Part shown: one piece after another, positions 24,180 through 35,880 of the stretch
Numbering within the stretch: position 1 is the stretch's first letter
How the letters are laid out: the number at the start of each line of letters is the position of its first letter
Source: Thelephora terrestris
Lineage: Eukaryota > Basidiomycota > Agaricomycetes > Thelephorales > Thelephoraceae
Direction of reading: 5' to 3'
Length of the DNA: 64,000 nucleotides
NCBI GenBank assembly: GCA_015956445.1
Contig: WIUZ02000008.1
Location: forward strand, 806,001 to 870,000
Made by a program: the position numbers and the translations under genes
The notes under the pieces: generated by a model
Told to the model about the DNA's origin: nothing
Seen by the model: only the letters and a program-made list of their open reading frames with translations
Database searches by the model: none

Positions 24180-25600
24180 TGATATAATCCATGGGACATG
24201 GAGAAAGGACACCATTCTGCAACTGATGCCCCATGGGCACAAGATGCTGTTGTACAACCCATGGGGCATGGGAATTGGATAGTGATGTACAACCCATGGG
24301 GCATGGGAATCAGATAGTGTTGTACAACCCATGACCCATGGGAAATGGATAGCGTTGTACAAGCCATGCCCCATGGAGAATGGATAGCGTTGTACAACCC
24401 ATGCCCCATGGAGAAAGGATAGTGTTGTACAACCCATGACCCATGGGGAACAGATAGCGTTGTACAACCCATGGGGCATGGGAATCGGATAGCGTTGTAC
24501 AACCCATGCCCCATGGAGAATGGATAGCGTTGTACAACCCATGGGGCATGGGAATTGGATAGTGTTGTACAACCCATGACCCATGGGAAATGGATAGTGT
24601 TGTACAACCCATGCCCCATTGGGAACAGATAGCGTTGTACAACCCATGGGGCATGGGAATCGGATAGCATTGTACAACCCATGCCCCATGGGGAAAGGAT
24701 AGCATTGTACAACCCATGGGGCATGGGAATTGGATAGTGTTGTACAACCCATGGGGCATGGAGAATGGATAGTGTTGTACAACCCATGCCCCATGGAGAA
24801 AGGATAGCGTTGTACAACCCATGACCCATGGGGAACGGATAGTGTTGTACAACCCATGGGGCATGGGAAATGGATAGCGTTGTACAACCCATGGGGCATG
24901 GGAATCGGATAGCGTTGTACAACCCATGCCCCATGGAGAATGGATAGTGTTGTACAACCCATGGGGCATGGGAATTGGATAGTGTTGTACAACCCATGAC
25001 CCATGGGAAATGGATAGTGTTGTACAACCCATGCCCCATTGGGAACAGATAGCGTTGTACAACCCATGGGGCATGGGAATCGGATAGCATTGTACAACCC
25101 ATGCCCCATGGGGAAAGGATAGCATTGTACAACCCATGGGGCATGGGAATTGGATAGTGTTGTACAACCCATGGGGCATGGAGAATGGATAGTGTTGTAC
25201 AACCCATGCCCCATGGAGAAAGGATAGCGTTGTACAACCCATGACCCATGGGGAACGGATAGTGTTGTACAACCCATGGGGCATGGGAAATGGATAGCGT
25301 TGTACAACCCATGGGGCATGGGAATCGGATAGCGTTGTACAACCCATGCCCCATGGAGAATGGATAGCGTTGTACAACCCATGGGGCATGGGAATTGGAT
25401 AGTGTTGTACAACCCATGACCCATGGGAAATGGATAGTGTTGTACAACCCATGCCCCATTGGGAACAGATAGCGTTGTACAACCCATGGGGCATGGGAAT
25501 CGGATAGCATTGTACAACCCATGCCCCATGGGGAAAGGATAGCATTGTACAACCCATGAGGCATGGGGAAGGGATAGTGTTGTACAACCCATGGGGTATG
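24180..25600. repeat. 35-bp tandem array with 420-bp higher-order repeats, right arm of D
   Basis: About 40 units of the same 35-bp repeat, inverted relative to the left arm. A rare variant with CCCCATTGGGAACAGATAG recurs at 24614, 25034 and 25454, giving an exact 420-bp (12-unit) higher-order period with three copies. The left arm lacks it. Confidence 0.9.
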
Positions 25601-26063
25601 GGTGTGATGATTTCGCCGTTTACCCCCTTTCATTTCCTTTATTTAACGCTTCATCACCACTAAGTCAGTTAGTGCCCTGCCCTAAACATGGCGGTAAACT
25701 GTTTATTATGCCATATGCCCTATGCCTAACGATTCAAAGTCCAATACGTGGAACGTGCTACTAGTCAAAATACCCCAGAAGACCCGAGGTATAATACGTG
25801 AACATGTACCGGCGAACCTTCATACGAAGATTCCCCCTACCTGGCCCTCCGTTGCCCCTGGACGACTAGTAGATATTCAGGCTACCGACAACAAGGGATG
25901 TATTAATAAGTGTCGCGCGTTGACCTCTCGCAGAAGTCAACCGGCTTATTAATCTGACCCTTGGATTGGACTTACGAAAACCATTATGTTTTACGACTCA
26001 TGGATCATATGCAATAAACAAGAAAGAAGATCAATTCCGGACGCCACAATACAAAAGAGTTAT

Positions 26064-27322
26064 CTAATCAATATCTCTGCGGATCCTTTGTATTGCCTCC
26101 AAGGCCGTCCTCACCAACTCCTCGTTCGCCCAGTTCTGCTCTCGAATCTCATTCGGGTCCACGTCTGACAGGTCCGCGTAATCTGGAAGTTCGCTATCAG
26201 AGTTTGGTTCCGAGTCAGGAACAAACTCGGCATACGGATCGAACTCCAGAGCCGGCCACCGGTTCCTCGGCAAAGTCGTATCCGTAACCGTGATCAGAGG
26301 AGTCATCCTCCTACGAGGAATGGGAGTGTCTCTACAAACAACTCCAACATTCCTGTAGAACTCCTCCTCCTGGATCTCAACGACTTCATCATCAATGGGA
26401 ACCAACCTGTTCTCATACTGGACCACGAGACGAGCAGGCGGAGACTCGGCCCGCTCCGGAACCTCCAACTCTCCCTCCTCAACTTGAACCTCCGGTTCGT
26501 TACACTTCCTCTGAAGATCCCGGACTTCTCCGGTCAACTCGGAGACACGACGAGTAAGGCGAACCTAAAAACGAATAGGGTTAGAAGATATCAAAAACCT
26601 TCAACCCCTACCCGTTACCTTATCGTCCTCCAATTCTCCGGTCTTCGTAACAAGACTCCGGACCAAGTCCTTCAACGTGATCACCTCTCCCTAGAAAGAA
26701 AGTTTGAGTTAGAAAGGTCAATTACTCCGGACCCAAACTTTCTTACGTTCAGCCTATTGATCGCCATACCATGTTGCTCCTGCTCATCTTCAATCTTCAA
26801 GATGCCCTCATGGCATCCAAGGAACTCCTTCTCCAACTTCTCGATCTCTTCTCGACGACCATCAACTCGCTCATTAACATGAGCAACCTCATCCATCAAC
26901 ATGGACCCAACGTTACCCGTATGGATAACGCTGGCCTCCAACACAGAGTTGAAGGTCTCATTGGTCTCAGTGACGAACTCGACACCCCTATTGAGGAGTT
27001 CGGTCGCATAAGGGTTCGTCTCAATACGCGCCAACTTGCGCCGAGACACCCTACGAGAAGCTTGGATGAAATCCCTGAAACCTAAAAGGAGTTAGCTTGG
27101 TTTCCTAAATCGGAATGCGCAAGCAGGGCCCCCACCTAAATCAGAGAACCCCTCATTAGGGTCGGCGGTGGCGGTCCGGTCCATGATGGCTCCCAAAGTG
27201 GGATAAGGGCGGGACGGATCACGACGGGCATGAGAGAAGCGGTCAACGTTGTAATTGTTCTCCTGAACAGGAGAGATAGAGGAAGAGCGACGGGTGGGAA
27301 TACGAGTAGAAGCACGAGGCAT
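26064..27322 (-). CDS. LTR-borne coiled-coil/acidic protein, 364 aa (unit E)
   Basis: Exons are 27322-27136, 27081-26747, 26690-26619 and 26564-26064. They total 1095 nt and all junctions keep frame. The N-terminus is basic (MPRASTRIPTRRSSS). The middle is a long helical, coiled-coil-like segment (HVNERVDGRREEIEKLEKEF; LVRSLVTKTGELEDDK; LTRRVSELTGEVRDLQRK). The C-terminus is acidic with PNSDSELPDYADLSDVDP. A TATA box near 27384 lies about 60 bp upstream. The layout (short basic start, coiled coil, acidic proline-containing tail) resembles the proteins of copies 1-3, though sequence identity is low. The function is unknown. It has no protease, RT, integrase or transposase motif. Confidence 0.7.
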
Positions 27323-27753
27323 GTTGGCTATGTGTGTAACAAAGGGAGGTTTGTTGGAAGACCAGTCATCCAACCCCCTTTGGTTATATACCAAATGCCA
27401 CGCCCCTTTCACGACTCAGGAGTTGAGTCATCCTTTCTATTGTTTACTGCGCATGACCCACATGACATCATATGCCCCTATCTTTAGTCATATGCTCCCC
27501 TTTTGCCATTGGCTGTTAGTCAGCCATACCCACATTCCTTCCGAACATTCTCAGGATACGTCATGCTTTGTAACTGCTTTGTAATGCTCTCAAATTGCTA
27601 TTGGCCGCCACACTTTCGTTTATCAGCTGATAATTTGTAGCATTAGTCACCACGTAACGCACAGACCATGCAGTGCTGTGCACGGACCATGTTTGTCTGT
27701 GTTTGTATCCATAGTGTAGTTACATGTCACTGTCACGTCACAAATCTAAGTAG

Positions 27754-27761
27754 TATATATA
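27754..27761 (+). promoter_or_regulatory. LTR-type TATA box of unit E
   Basis: TATATATA within AGTAGTATATATACTCAG, 262 bp before the CA terminus of the unit and facing it. It is symmetrical, so it could serve either strand. Confidence 0.5.
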
Positions 27762-28226
27762 CTCAGAGTAGTCTAGCCTGTACTCCTTAGATTTGTTATC
27801 ATCAGACTCTCCGTGACCTCTATTGCTGTGTGCTTAGAGCAAGAGTGCCTGAAGACCCTTGTCTCCTTCTTTCTCCTCTTCTCCAATCTAGTCTGTGAAG
27901 AGACTTCCGATATCCCTGGGTTTGCAGCAGGGTTATAACTGTGTGTTTGATCCCTGAAGCGATAGGTTTGGATAACAAGAGTGTTATTGAACTGTAGAGG
28001 TCGCGTCGGCCTGACAATGGGCAACAGATACCATTGTACAACCCATGGGGCATGGGCAACGGATACTATTCCATTACCCATGGGTCATGGGTTGTACAAT
28101 GGTATCTTTTCTCCATGGGTCATGGGTTGTACAACGCGTTGTACAACGTTGCATGGCCCATGACCCATGGAGAATTGTCACGATGTATGGTCCATGACCC
28201 ATGGAGAAAAGATAGCTGAACCCTGT

Positions 28227-29483
28227 GCCAGAGCAACGGGTTGTCTCTGTTCTTGGACACAAAAGCCCATCGCGTACCGGGATTATGGACTCGTAGTTTT
28301 TGAGTCTGCAACGTCCAAGCCACTCCCAACGGGCCCCTTATCCCCATCACACATTCCCTGTCATCCCTCAGTACGACAACCCGCAATTCATTCAGCAACT
28401 CCTACCGTGCCTCTCGGAATCAATCAAATTCTTCCAACTCTACACTCACAAGCTCCGCCGCCCTACTCAGGGCAACTCCGTGCCAACCGCCCACACCTTG
28501 TCGATGATCCACCATCGCTCAGGATTTTTCCTGATGTGCTGATGTCGTCGTCCAGTGCATCAAGAACCATTCAGGCGGTCTCTAGGCTCACCCCCAAAGA
28601 TACAAAGTTCCCGGATCACCGTTGTTCGCACCACCCAGACAGCAAAGTCGAAGGGTCTCAGGCAAATAGTGCGAGGAGCATGGGAGCCGGAATCTTGTCG
28701 AGGACCACCACCTGCGCTGCGTAGGTTGAATGTACTTTCCTCTGTAGAACCTCATACTTCTAAAAATATCGTGCATGAGAAAAAGAAAGCAACATCGTCA
28801 CGTGCCCACCCTCTCTTGAAATTTTTCTGACACCGGCCAACAAAACAAGGGTTGGAGTCTTGCCGTGGACCACCACTTATGCAGTGTGGGTTACTGTGCT
28901 TTTGTCTGTGTGAAACTAAACGCGATTGTAAAATTCTCGTGCGCGATAAACAGAAGAGACCATCGTCGCTTTGTTTCACCGCCCCTTCTGGAGCCTTGCT
29001 GGACACCGGTCAAAGAAGCGAATCTCTTCGAGGCACCCTGAATCGACCACATTGTCCAGCTCATGTGGCTAGCACACCCATGTGACCCAAGAGTCACGCG
29101 TCACGTTTTGTTTATTCCCACGTTGGTATGCAGTCATCAAAACAGATATATATTCGTGCGCAACATAACATTGGGGGATCACTTACGGCCAACGGAACTA
29201 GCAGCCCTCAGGACAAATACTCGTCATCATAATCGAAACCAATCTCAAGCCAATCACTATTCTCTTCGTCGTAGATTCCAGCCTCCTCATCAAGTTCCAG
29301 ATCAATCTCGTCATCGTTTTCATCCCCACTACCATGTCCCGGTTCGGTAACACCATCTCGTTTCTCGCTGGGAAAGGCCGTTTTCCGTAAGGAGCCAGAT
29401 GGGTTTGTAGGGACGCCCGAGGATTCCAGTGGGCGTCCCGCCGTAGGAGATATGATCTCTGTGGCCCAGGAGTAGTTCTTCGC
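28227..29483. other. Stretch without a recognised gene; diverged tandem duplication
   Basis: Two diverged copies of a roughly 165-bp unit occur at about 28680-28850 and 28851-29010. They share GGACCACCAC near the start, TCTTGTCG/TCTTGCCG, CGTGC..GA(T)AA(A)..AGA in the middle and GACACCGG at the end. The KDZ gene ends at 29484, so part of this may be its 3' flank. No gene was supported. Confidence 0.4.
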
Positions 29484-32400
29484 CTACGCAGTGTCCAGCT
29501 TTAATTTGATGAGGCCAGGGAGCCACTGGCTGGCAAGGGATACCGCGAGCTCGTGATATGAGTTCGCCTGTTTGCGGGCATAACTGTCAATTCCATGTTG
29601 GACGTCGGCTGTGACTGAGCATGAGCGAGATCCAACTCTTCCACACCACCAGGTTGACTTCCACTCGAGGAACATGACAATTTGACGCATTTCTTCTTGA
29701 AGCAGGTCGGACTCCTCCTCCCAACGATCGGCCCTTGCCCTGGATGTCATCCACTCGTGGCGGACGGTCTCATTCACTTCCCCCTCAGAAGGATCGGTTC
29801 CCTCCTGGGATTCACCTCCCGAAGGACCTCTCCAGATCCAAGACATCGTGTAAAAGCCATCCCCGACACCTCGTTCATCAAGTTCCTTCCCTGGCCCACG
29901 ATTGTCTTTGTCCGTCAGCTCCAGATAGTCCTCGCACCAACCACCCACGGGATCCAAGGAGAGGAGTGCAGCATAGGCAAGACAGTAGCGCTGTATCGCT
30001 CGGCGTATCCGAGCAGTGACCCCTGACTCAGCGGCCCTTGACTTTGTCTGGGTTTTCTGACCTTCTCCAGCCACGTTGGACTTGAAGTACATTCTCAGGC
30101 TTCGAAGGGTTCGTCTGAGGCGTCTCAAGTCCACCAAGTTGTCTTGCACTTGGGCCAGACGAAGGGTGTGTTCGATCTCGATGATACCCTGGTGACACGA
30201 TGACCGGTTGTCATGAGAGAGGTGGGAGGGAAGGAGGAGTGGCCAGAGTTCGGGCTTTGAATCGTCGAATTTGTATGGGTCGTCGGGGGCGAGAGGGTCT
30301 TGTTCGCCAACTAGATATCCGGATACTTGCGGCATGTAAACGACTTGAGCTGTCTTCCATAATTTGATCCGCCGTGCGAGAGCATTCCTTTGCTCTTGAA
30401 CTTCCACCTTCTGCGGGTCCATCCGTGGCACTTTGGTCTTCAGATGCGCCATCACTTGCTGCCTACAGGATGAGGAATTAGACCTGATATATGATACATG
30501 ATACATTGTGCGCACTGTTGGTCCTCGAGTTCAAGGCCCATGCGAATGAAGGAGAAGGGAGATAACTGGTGCGGGAATGTGCTGCTGGACGTGGGATCAA
30601 GTGCTTCAGCCTCCGAAAGTTTGCGTTTTGCAGAATTGAAGTTTGAGGCTGTGAGAATCCAGAGTCAGAACCGGTGGAGCTGCACAGACGGTTGACTTAC
30701 CCCTCTCGACCACTCGGTATGGGTCTGGTTGCGAAGGGTCTACCTCCCACTTAAGCTTCATCACCTTCCATTCACGGATCATACTGGGGGGTCTGTGTGC
30801 CTCAAACTCTCTACAGGCTTCCCCACACTTCCTCGCCATGTCAACGGCCTCGCATAGGTTCTTCAAAAGCAATGGCCCTGCACAACTGTAAGGATGATGT
30901 TGACTCAGGCAGTGTGTGAAGGCTCACCAAAACCAACGATTTTCCGCCAATTCCAACCGCCCCAATGTCCGTCGAGTGCCGAATGTCGTGCGCCAGAGCC
31001 CATCTCTCATGTTGAGATAGCTGCTGGGTTGGTGTGAGCCCACCCAGATTCAATATTCTCGCCATGAGTACGTCCAACGCCTGGCCGGTAATTGAACAAG
31101 TATTTTGTGTGACAGCTTGGCCCGTGCGCAGGGAGGTGGAACTTTGGGATGAAACACTCTAGGGCAAACTTGTTATCGGAGATCTGAAGCTCTTCTGAGT
31201 AGTTTTGTATCCTCTGGAACAACTTGATGGACCAACGGCAGGCAATATCGTAAGAAATCTTGATTGTTTTGACTTGCTCGTTCTTCAAAGTAGACAGAAA
31301 AATATAGTCCATGTTGACGAATCTTGCACGAGCCGGTCAAACACGAAGGGGTACAATTAAGGCACAAAGACTTACCTCTCTCCTTTTTGCAAGTCAACGA
31401 CACCGTTCTTGCGAACGAGACCATGGCAGCAAACCACTGCGCCCACACCAGATACGCTGAAATCTTTCGAGCGGCTCGAATTCGCCTGATTCACTGCATG
31501 GAACTCAGTCCCACATGTCTCGATCTTCCGGTAAGTGAGTATTTCATTCGGCGCCATAGAAGAAAAGCTAGAGACGCTCACATCAACCTCGTTGGTATGA
31601 CTCTTGAGATGAGCCTCAAACTTGTCGTTGTTCACGAAGTATGCTAACCCAGACCCAAGCTCTGGATCGGCGATCCCACGCGTCTTTAGCTTGAGTCGAA
31701 AGTTGGCGTCTATTGCAAGGAACAGACTATACAACCACCTATCATAAAAAGTCGTTAAGTTAAGTGACATTGAACAATGAAAATGGAATCCCTACGATTT
31801 GTCCTTGGACTCGTTCTCCCATCCTGGGGGCAAGTTTCGTCCTGGATGTGGGCATGCCGGACATTCCACCGCCAGTGCCCCGTCGCCAAGATCATCCACC
31901 GCTACAATGGAGTGGCCGGCTGCACCCCGCTTGATGTCCTTGAGATGACGCCATTGCCGGACGCACCGTGACATCTCGTGGTACCGATACTATCGAAGGG
32001 CGTGAGCGACGTAGTGATTACCCCGTTGACCCGGCATACCTTAATTTTTGAATGTCCGCGGTTGTCCGTTTTCTGCATGATCGCATTGTAGAAGTCGTAC
32101 AGATTCAACTTTCCTTGCATCGATATTTTGTGATAAGTGTCCAAGAGATCGAATGTGAAAACGGTTTTAGGCTGGAGGATTGACGCAGGGAACCAACGAA
32201 CTCTTAGTAGTTGACGAAAGGTCTCCAGAAACGAGGTGTGGGGACAAACACAAAATCGGACACGGACGAAATGGTATCCGGAAACATCAATAACAAAGAT
32301 ACACTTGGATTCTGTCACCATGGGGCACTTCTCGCCCGAGTGAGAGAGGTCAACAACAAGTCCAAGGGTTTCGAGGGAGGTATTTTCAAAGAAATCGCCG

Positions 32401-33079
32401 TTCCACAACTTGGGGTTGAGATCAACTCGAGTGGGCACTGTGCGAAGTACTGAACATACCTGAATTCTGTGGAGCGGGAGGCTCTTATGGGCTGAGACCA
32501 TACACCCCGAGCAGCGCAATACCCCCCCAAAACAATCACCGCATCTTAAACTCCCTGGGTGGTTCGCGCAGTCGGGACATGGTTTCAGGCCCTCTGACGC
32601 GTCACCCAAACCATCAAGACGAAGCAACTCGTCTAGGAAAACCGAACGATGCTGAATCCACTGCTCCATTTTGGTCTGAAAACACTGGTGAGTTCCAAGA
32701 GGAGAGGAGACAGTAGTTTACTTACACTGTCGTTTCCCTTCACACGTTTCCGCTTTGGGCGTCGCGTTCTAACAGTCTCGGAATCTGCAAGAGCTCCTGC
32801 TTCCTCCACGTCAATGGCCTCTTCTGTTTCTCCTGCGACCTCACTCGGTGAGGGTTCTTCAGGTGGCGATACCTTCGGAAAATGGTGTAGAGTTTTCCTG
32901 GTCCCTCTGATGCGACCGGTCTTCTCTGAAGTCGAGACATTCCAGACGCGAACATTCTCCACAACCTTCTTGTCATCGCGAACAGGGTCGAGGCTAGAGA
33001 ACGTGAACGTTGAATTACCTTTATTACCTCTCCTTTTCTTGCGGACAGGTCTAGAACCTGTTGCCTCACGTTTGGACAT
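29484..33079 (-). pseudogene. KDZ-family transposase with CxC2-type cysteine cluster, broken by a nonsense codon
   Basis: The start is ATG at 33079. Exons are 33079-32726 (basic, KRKRVKGND), 32675-32460 (cysteine cluster CPDCANHPGSLRCGDC..CSGC), 32408-32040, 31989-31796, 31738-31376 and 31322-about 30929, followed by more exons to the stop at 29484. The RNase-H-fold landmarks of KDZ enzymes are present: FVIDVSGYHFVRVRFC, YDIACRWS, IPKFHLPAHG, YRPGVGRTHGENIESGWAHTN and GHWGGWNWRKI. The C-terminal helical region ends near WLPGLIKL. TGA at 31007-31009 lies where the family has Arg in STREMG, so the enzyme is probably dead. KDZ elements are DNA transposons abundant in Agaricomycetes. I could not find the element's terminal repeats. 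Confidence 0.85.
31007..31009 (-). other. Nonsense codon (expected CGA) in the KDZ transposase
   Basis: Minus-strand codons read ATC TCA ACA TGA GAG ATG GGC, i.e. IST-stop-EMG, where KDZ proteins have STREMG. The homology continues in frame afterwards (SGARHSTLDGHWGGWNW), so the stop is a point change. Confidence 0.75.
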
Positions 33080-33963
33080 AATCTGGAGGACAGGGAACGC
33101 TGGGAGGGGGGGCAACAGCAGAATCGATGTGGCGATGTCGGACGTGACGCGCGAAGCTTGAAGCGTCACGGGTTGAAATTACAAAAAAAAAAGTGAAGTC
33201 CCTCAAAGTAATCGACGCTCTTCGGTTGGGGTTTCAGAAGTTTAATACAAGTTTTCTAAGTTCTGAAAGAATTTCCGCTTCCCCCTCGCATTCAACGGTG
33301 TTCCCTCTCTGCTGTTTGCCCCTCGGTGGTTCCGCAGGTACCACATCACTCGTGCGTGTTCCTGGACAGAACGGTTATTCCAGATGGTTCAAGATCGGAT
33401 ATCGCCCGTACTCCTTGGGAGGTACGTTGCTGTTGAGGTTATCTATGTGTTTCCTGATCTTAATTCTAACCATACTTCACGCAGCTAAGAATTTGGAGGT
33501 CCGGAACATATCCGCTCCAGGATGTCCAAGGTCATCGGGTGAGACATCCTTGGTTATACACATAACGCAATTGGGGGATGTCTAAAGGACATCTGCGGTT
33601 AGAGTTGTTGGACGTCCACGGTGTTTCTACCGCAGTATGATCCCTGGACCTCGTTGGCCATGTGTCCCCCCTTCTTATCGTTACGTTCTCCTGTACAGTT
33701 CTAACCACCCGAATCCAACCGGATTGTTCGGCGGGCACGAGTGTTTCCGCAACGTTTCCATGAGATCTCCTTCCCGAGGGACGCCAATCCGTTGGACCAC
33801 AGTGGATGTTATCATCCACTGCCCTCCGACTTTATGGGGAGTTCTGTTTTGATTTCACGCCCTTGTTTTCTCCCTGCCCGCGTGCGCGATTGGCGGTGTA
33901 TCGTGGCCTGCGAGGCATTCTTAGCGTTGGCCAACGTCTGGTTCGCACTGAACGTATTTCCAC
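33080..33963. other. Stretch without a recognised gene
   Basis: Lies between the KDZ start codon and palindrome B. A plus-strand segment around 33420-33486 looks like an intron (GTACGT..TTCTAACC..GCAG), but I could not assemble a convincing protein around it. Confidence 0.35.
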
Positions 33964-34321
33964 ACTAGTGGTAGCTAACTTTTACTGAGTAAAGTGTGAT
34001 AACTGGTCAGATTTCACCCTCAAAGTTATCATGATAACTTTGAGTACTGCTCAACCCATACTCACCCACTGTTTTGGGTTGATGGGAGAGGTCCCAATTA
34101 GGCAGGTGCCGAGGGTGTGGATTGCCTGGGAGTCTGGGTGGGTTTCCTTTTTGGGAATATCCCAGAAAGGAAATATTGATGGCTTATGTAAGCAATGATG
34201 GGAAACAGAATAGATGGAATGTCTATAAAAGGAAATACTATAAAAGGAAATACCATAAGAGGAAATTTGATGGATTACATAATGGGATCATGTGACTTCC
34301 TAAAAAGGAAATTTGACCTGG

Positions 34322-34770
34322 TATGTTATTTTTACCAAATATGTTATTTTTACCAAATATGTTATTTTTACCAAATATGTTATTTTTACCAAATATGTTA
34401 TTTTTACCAAATATGTTATTTTTACCAAATATGTTATTTTTACCAAATATGTTATTTTTACCAAATATGTTATTTTTACCAAATATGTTATTTTTACCAA
34501 ATATGTTATTTTTACCAAATATGTTATTTTTACCAAATATGTTATTTTTACCAAATATGTTATTTTTACCAAATATGTTATTTTTACCAAATATGTTATT
34601 TTTACCAAATATGTTATTTTTACCAAATATGTTATTTTTACCAAATATGTTATTTTTACCAAATATGTTATTTTTACCAAATATGTTATTTTTACCAAAT
34701 ATGTTATTTTTACCAAATATGTTATTTTTACCAAATATGTTATTTTTACCAAATATGTTATTTTTACCAA
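34322..34770. repeat. 18-bp tandem array, expanded, left arm of B
   Basis: About 25 nearly identical head-to-tail copies of TATGTTATTTTTACCAAA. The period is a multiple of 3 and the units lack stops, so several frames stay open for 150-200 codons (CYFYQI, TKYVIF and LPNMLF repeats). The matching place in the right arm (about 40390-40430) has only one or two copies. Confidence 0.95.
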
Positions 34771-35099
34771 ATATTCTATTTTTTACCAGATTTGTTATTT
34801 TTCTAACTACAGCAATTTCTAAGTGTGAGAACTTCTAAATAGCATAATTTTCAAGGATAGTGACCTTTCAATAAGTTGATTTTCCAACATTACAATTGGA
34901 AGGTCTTCATTTCAATGAGATTTATGTAAACTTTTCTTTGCCTTTTCTACCATATGATAGAATATGGTTCTGTTTGTAGTCATGACCTAACCTAACCTAA
35001 ACCGACCCTAACTCAACTTGATTTTGTTTTATCTTATCTCACCTAACCCCTAATCTAATCTAATCTACAAGTGTTTCATCTAATCTACCCAAAATAGTC

Positions 35100-35880
35100 C
35101 ACCTGACCTAACCTAACCTACAGTAAATCCAACCCACTGTAAATGTAATCTACCATAAACATAATCTGTGGTAAACATAATCTACGGTAAACATAATCTA
35201 CGGTAAACATAATCTACGGTAAACATAATCTACGGTAAACATAGTCTACAGCAAACATAGTCTACAGCAAACATAATCTACGGTAAACATAATCTACGGT
35301 AAACATAGTCTACAGCAAACATAGTCTACAGCAAACATAATCTACGGTAAACATAATCTACGGTAAACATAGTCTACAGCAAACGTAGTCTACGGTAAAT
35401 GTAGTCTACAGTAAACTTAATCTACCGTAAACGTACTCTACCGTAAACAAACTCTACCGTAAACATAATCTACCTTAAACATAATCTACCTTAAATTTAA
35501 CCTAAACCTAACCTAACCTAAACCTAACCTAACCTAAACCTAGCCTAACCTAACCTACCGTCAACGTAAACCTAACCTGACCTACCCTACCCTAAACCTA
35601 ACCTACTCTACACCTAACCTACTCTACACCTAACCTACCCTAAACCTAACCTGTCCCAAACCTAAACCTAACCTACCCTAAACCTAACCTGTCCCAAACC
35701 TAAACCTAACCTACCCTAAACCCCACCCTACAGTAGTCCACCTAACCTTACCTGACCCTGTTCTAAAGTAGCCTTACCCAACCCAATATGGTCTACTGGA
35801 CCTAACCTAACTAAATCTATCTGGCCCTGACCTGACCTAACCTGATCTAACCCAGCCTAGCATAACCTAACCTAATCTGC
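35100..35880. repeat. 17-mer and telomere-like arrays, left arm of B
   Basis: GTAAACATAATCTACGG-type repeats (about 35130-35480), then CCTAAA/CCTAA-type repeats (about 35490-35740), mirrored in the split right arm at about 36600-36728 and 39656-40070. The numbers of 17-mers differ from element A. Confidence 0.85.

Larger units (their letters stand above)
25603..28016 (+). mobile_element. Solo-LTR-type unit E carrying an antisense gene
   Basis: Begins TGTGATGATTTCGCC and ends GTCGGCCTGACA, 2414 bp, between direct repeats ATGGG (25598-25602 and 28017-28021). The insertion point interrupts the right arm of palindrome D: the mirror sequence in the left arm is continuous there. A plus-strand TATATATA box (27754-27761) lies 262 bp before the 3' end, as at a U3/R boundary. 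The intact four-exon gene is on the minus strand. The minus-strand first bases TGTCAGGCCGAC resemble TGTCAGGGCCAC of copies 1-3. Confidence 0.75.
21682..28226. mobile_element. Giant palindromic (foldback) element D, with LTR unit E inserted in its right arm
   Basis: Flanked by the 8-bp direct repeat GCCAGAGC (21674-21681 and 28227-28234). The outer about 200 bp at 21689-21900 is repeated inverted at about 28020-28220. Inward come 35-bp arrays (21830-22815 and 24180-25600), a unique segment with TTAGG arrays (22850-23180, mirrored at 23815-24150), and a central region around 23480. The right arm is interrupted by unit E (25603-28016, target repeat ATGGG). Without E the element is about 4.1 kb. 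It encodes no transposase. Confidence 0.85.

Noticed and set aside
29484-33079. KDZ transposase as the mobiliser of the 5-bp-duplication units
   Set aside because: KDZ elements are known for 8-bp duplications, and nothing links its flanks to the TGTCAG termini.
34195-34838. Open frames of 156-203 codons with CYFYQI, TKYVIF and LPNMLF repeats, and short versions at 14821-15124 and 17493-17778
   Set aside because: Products of the 18-bp tandem array, open in several frames on both strands.
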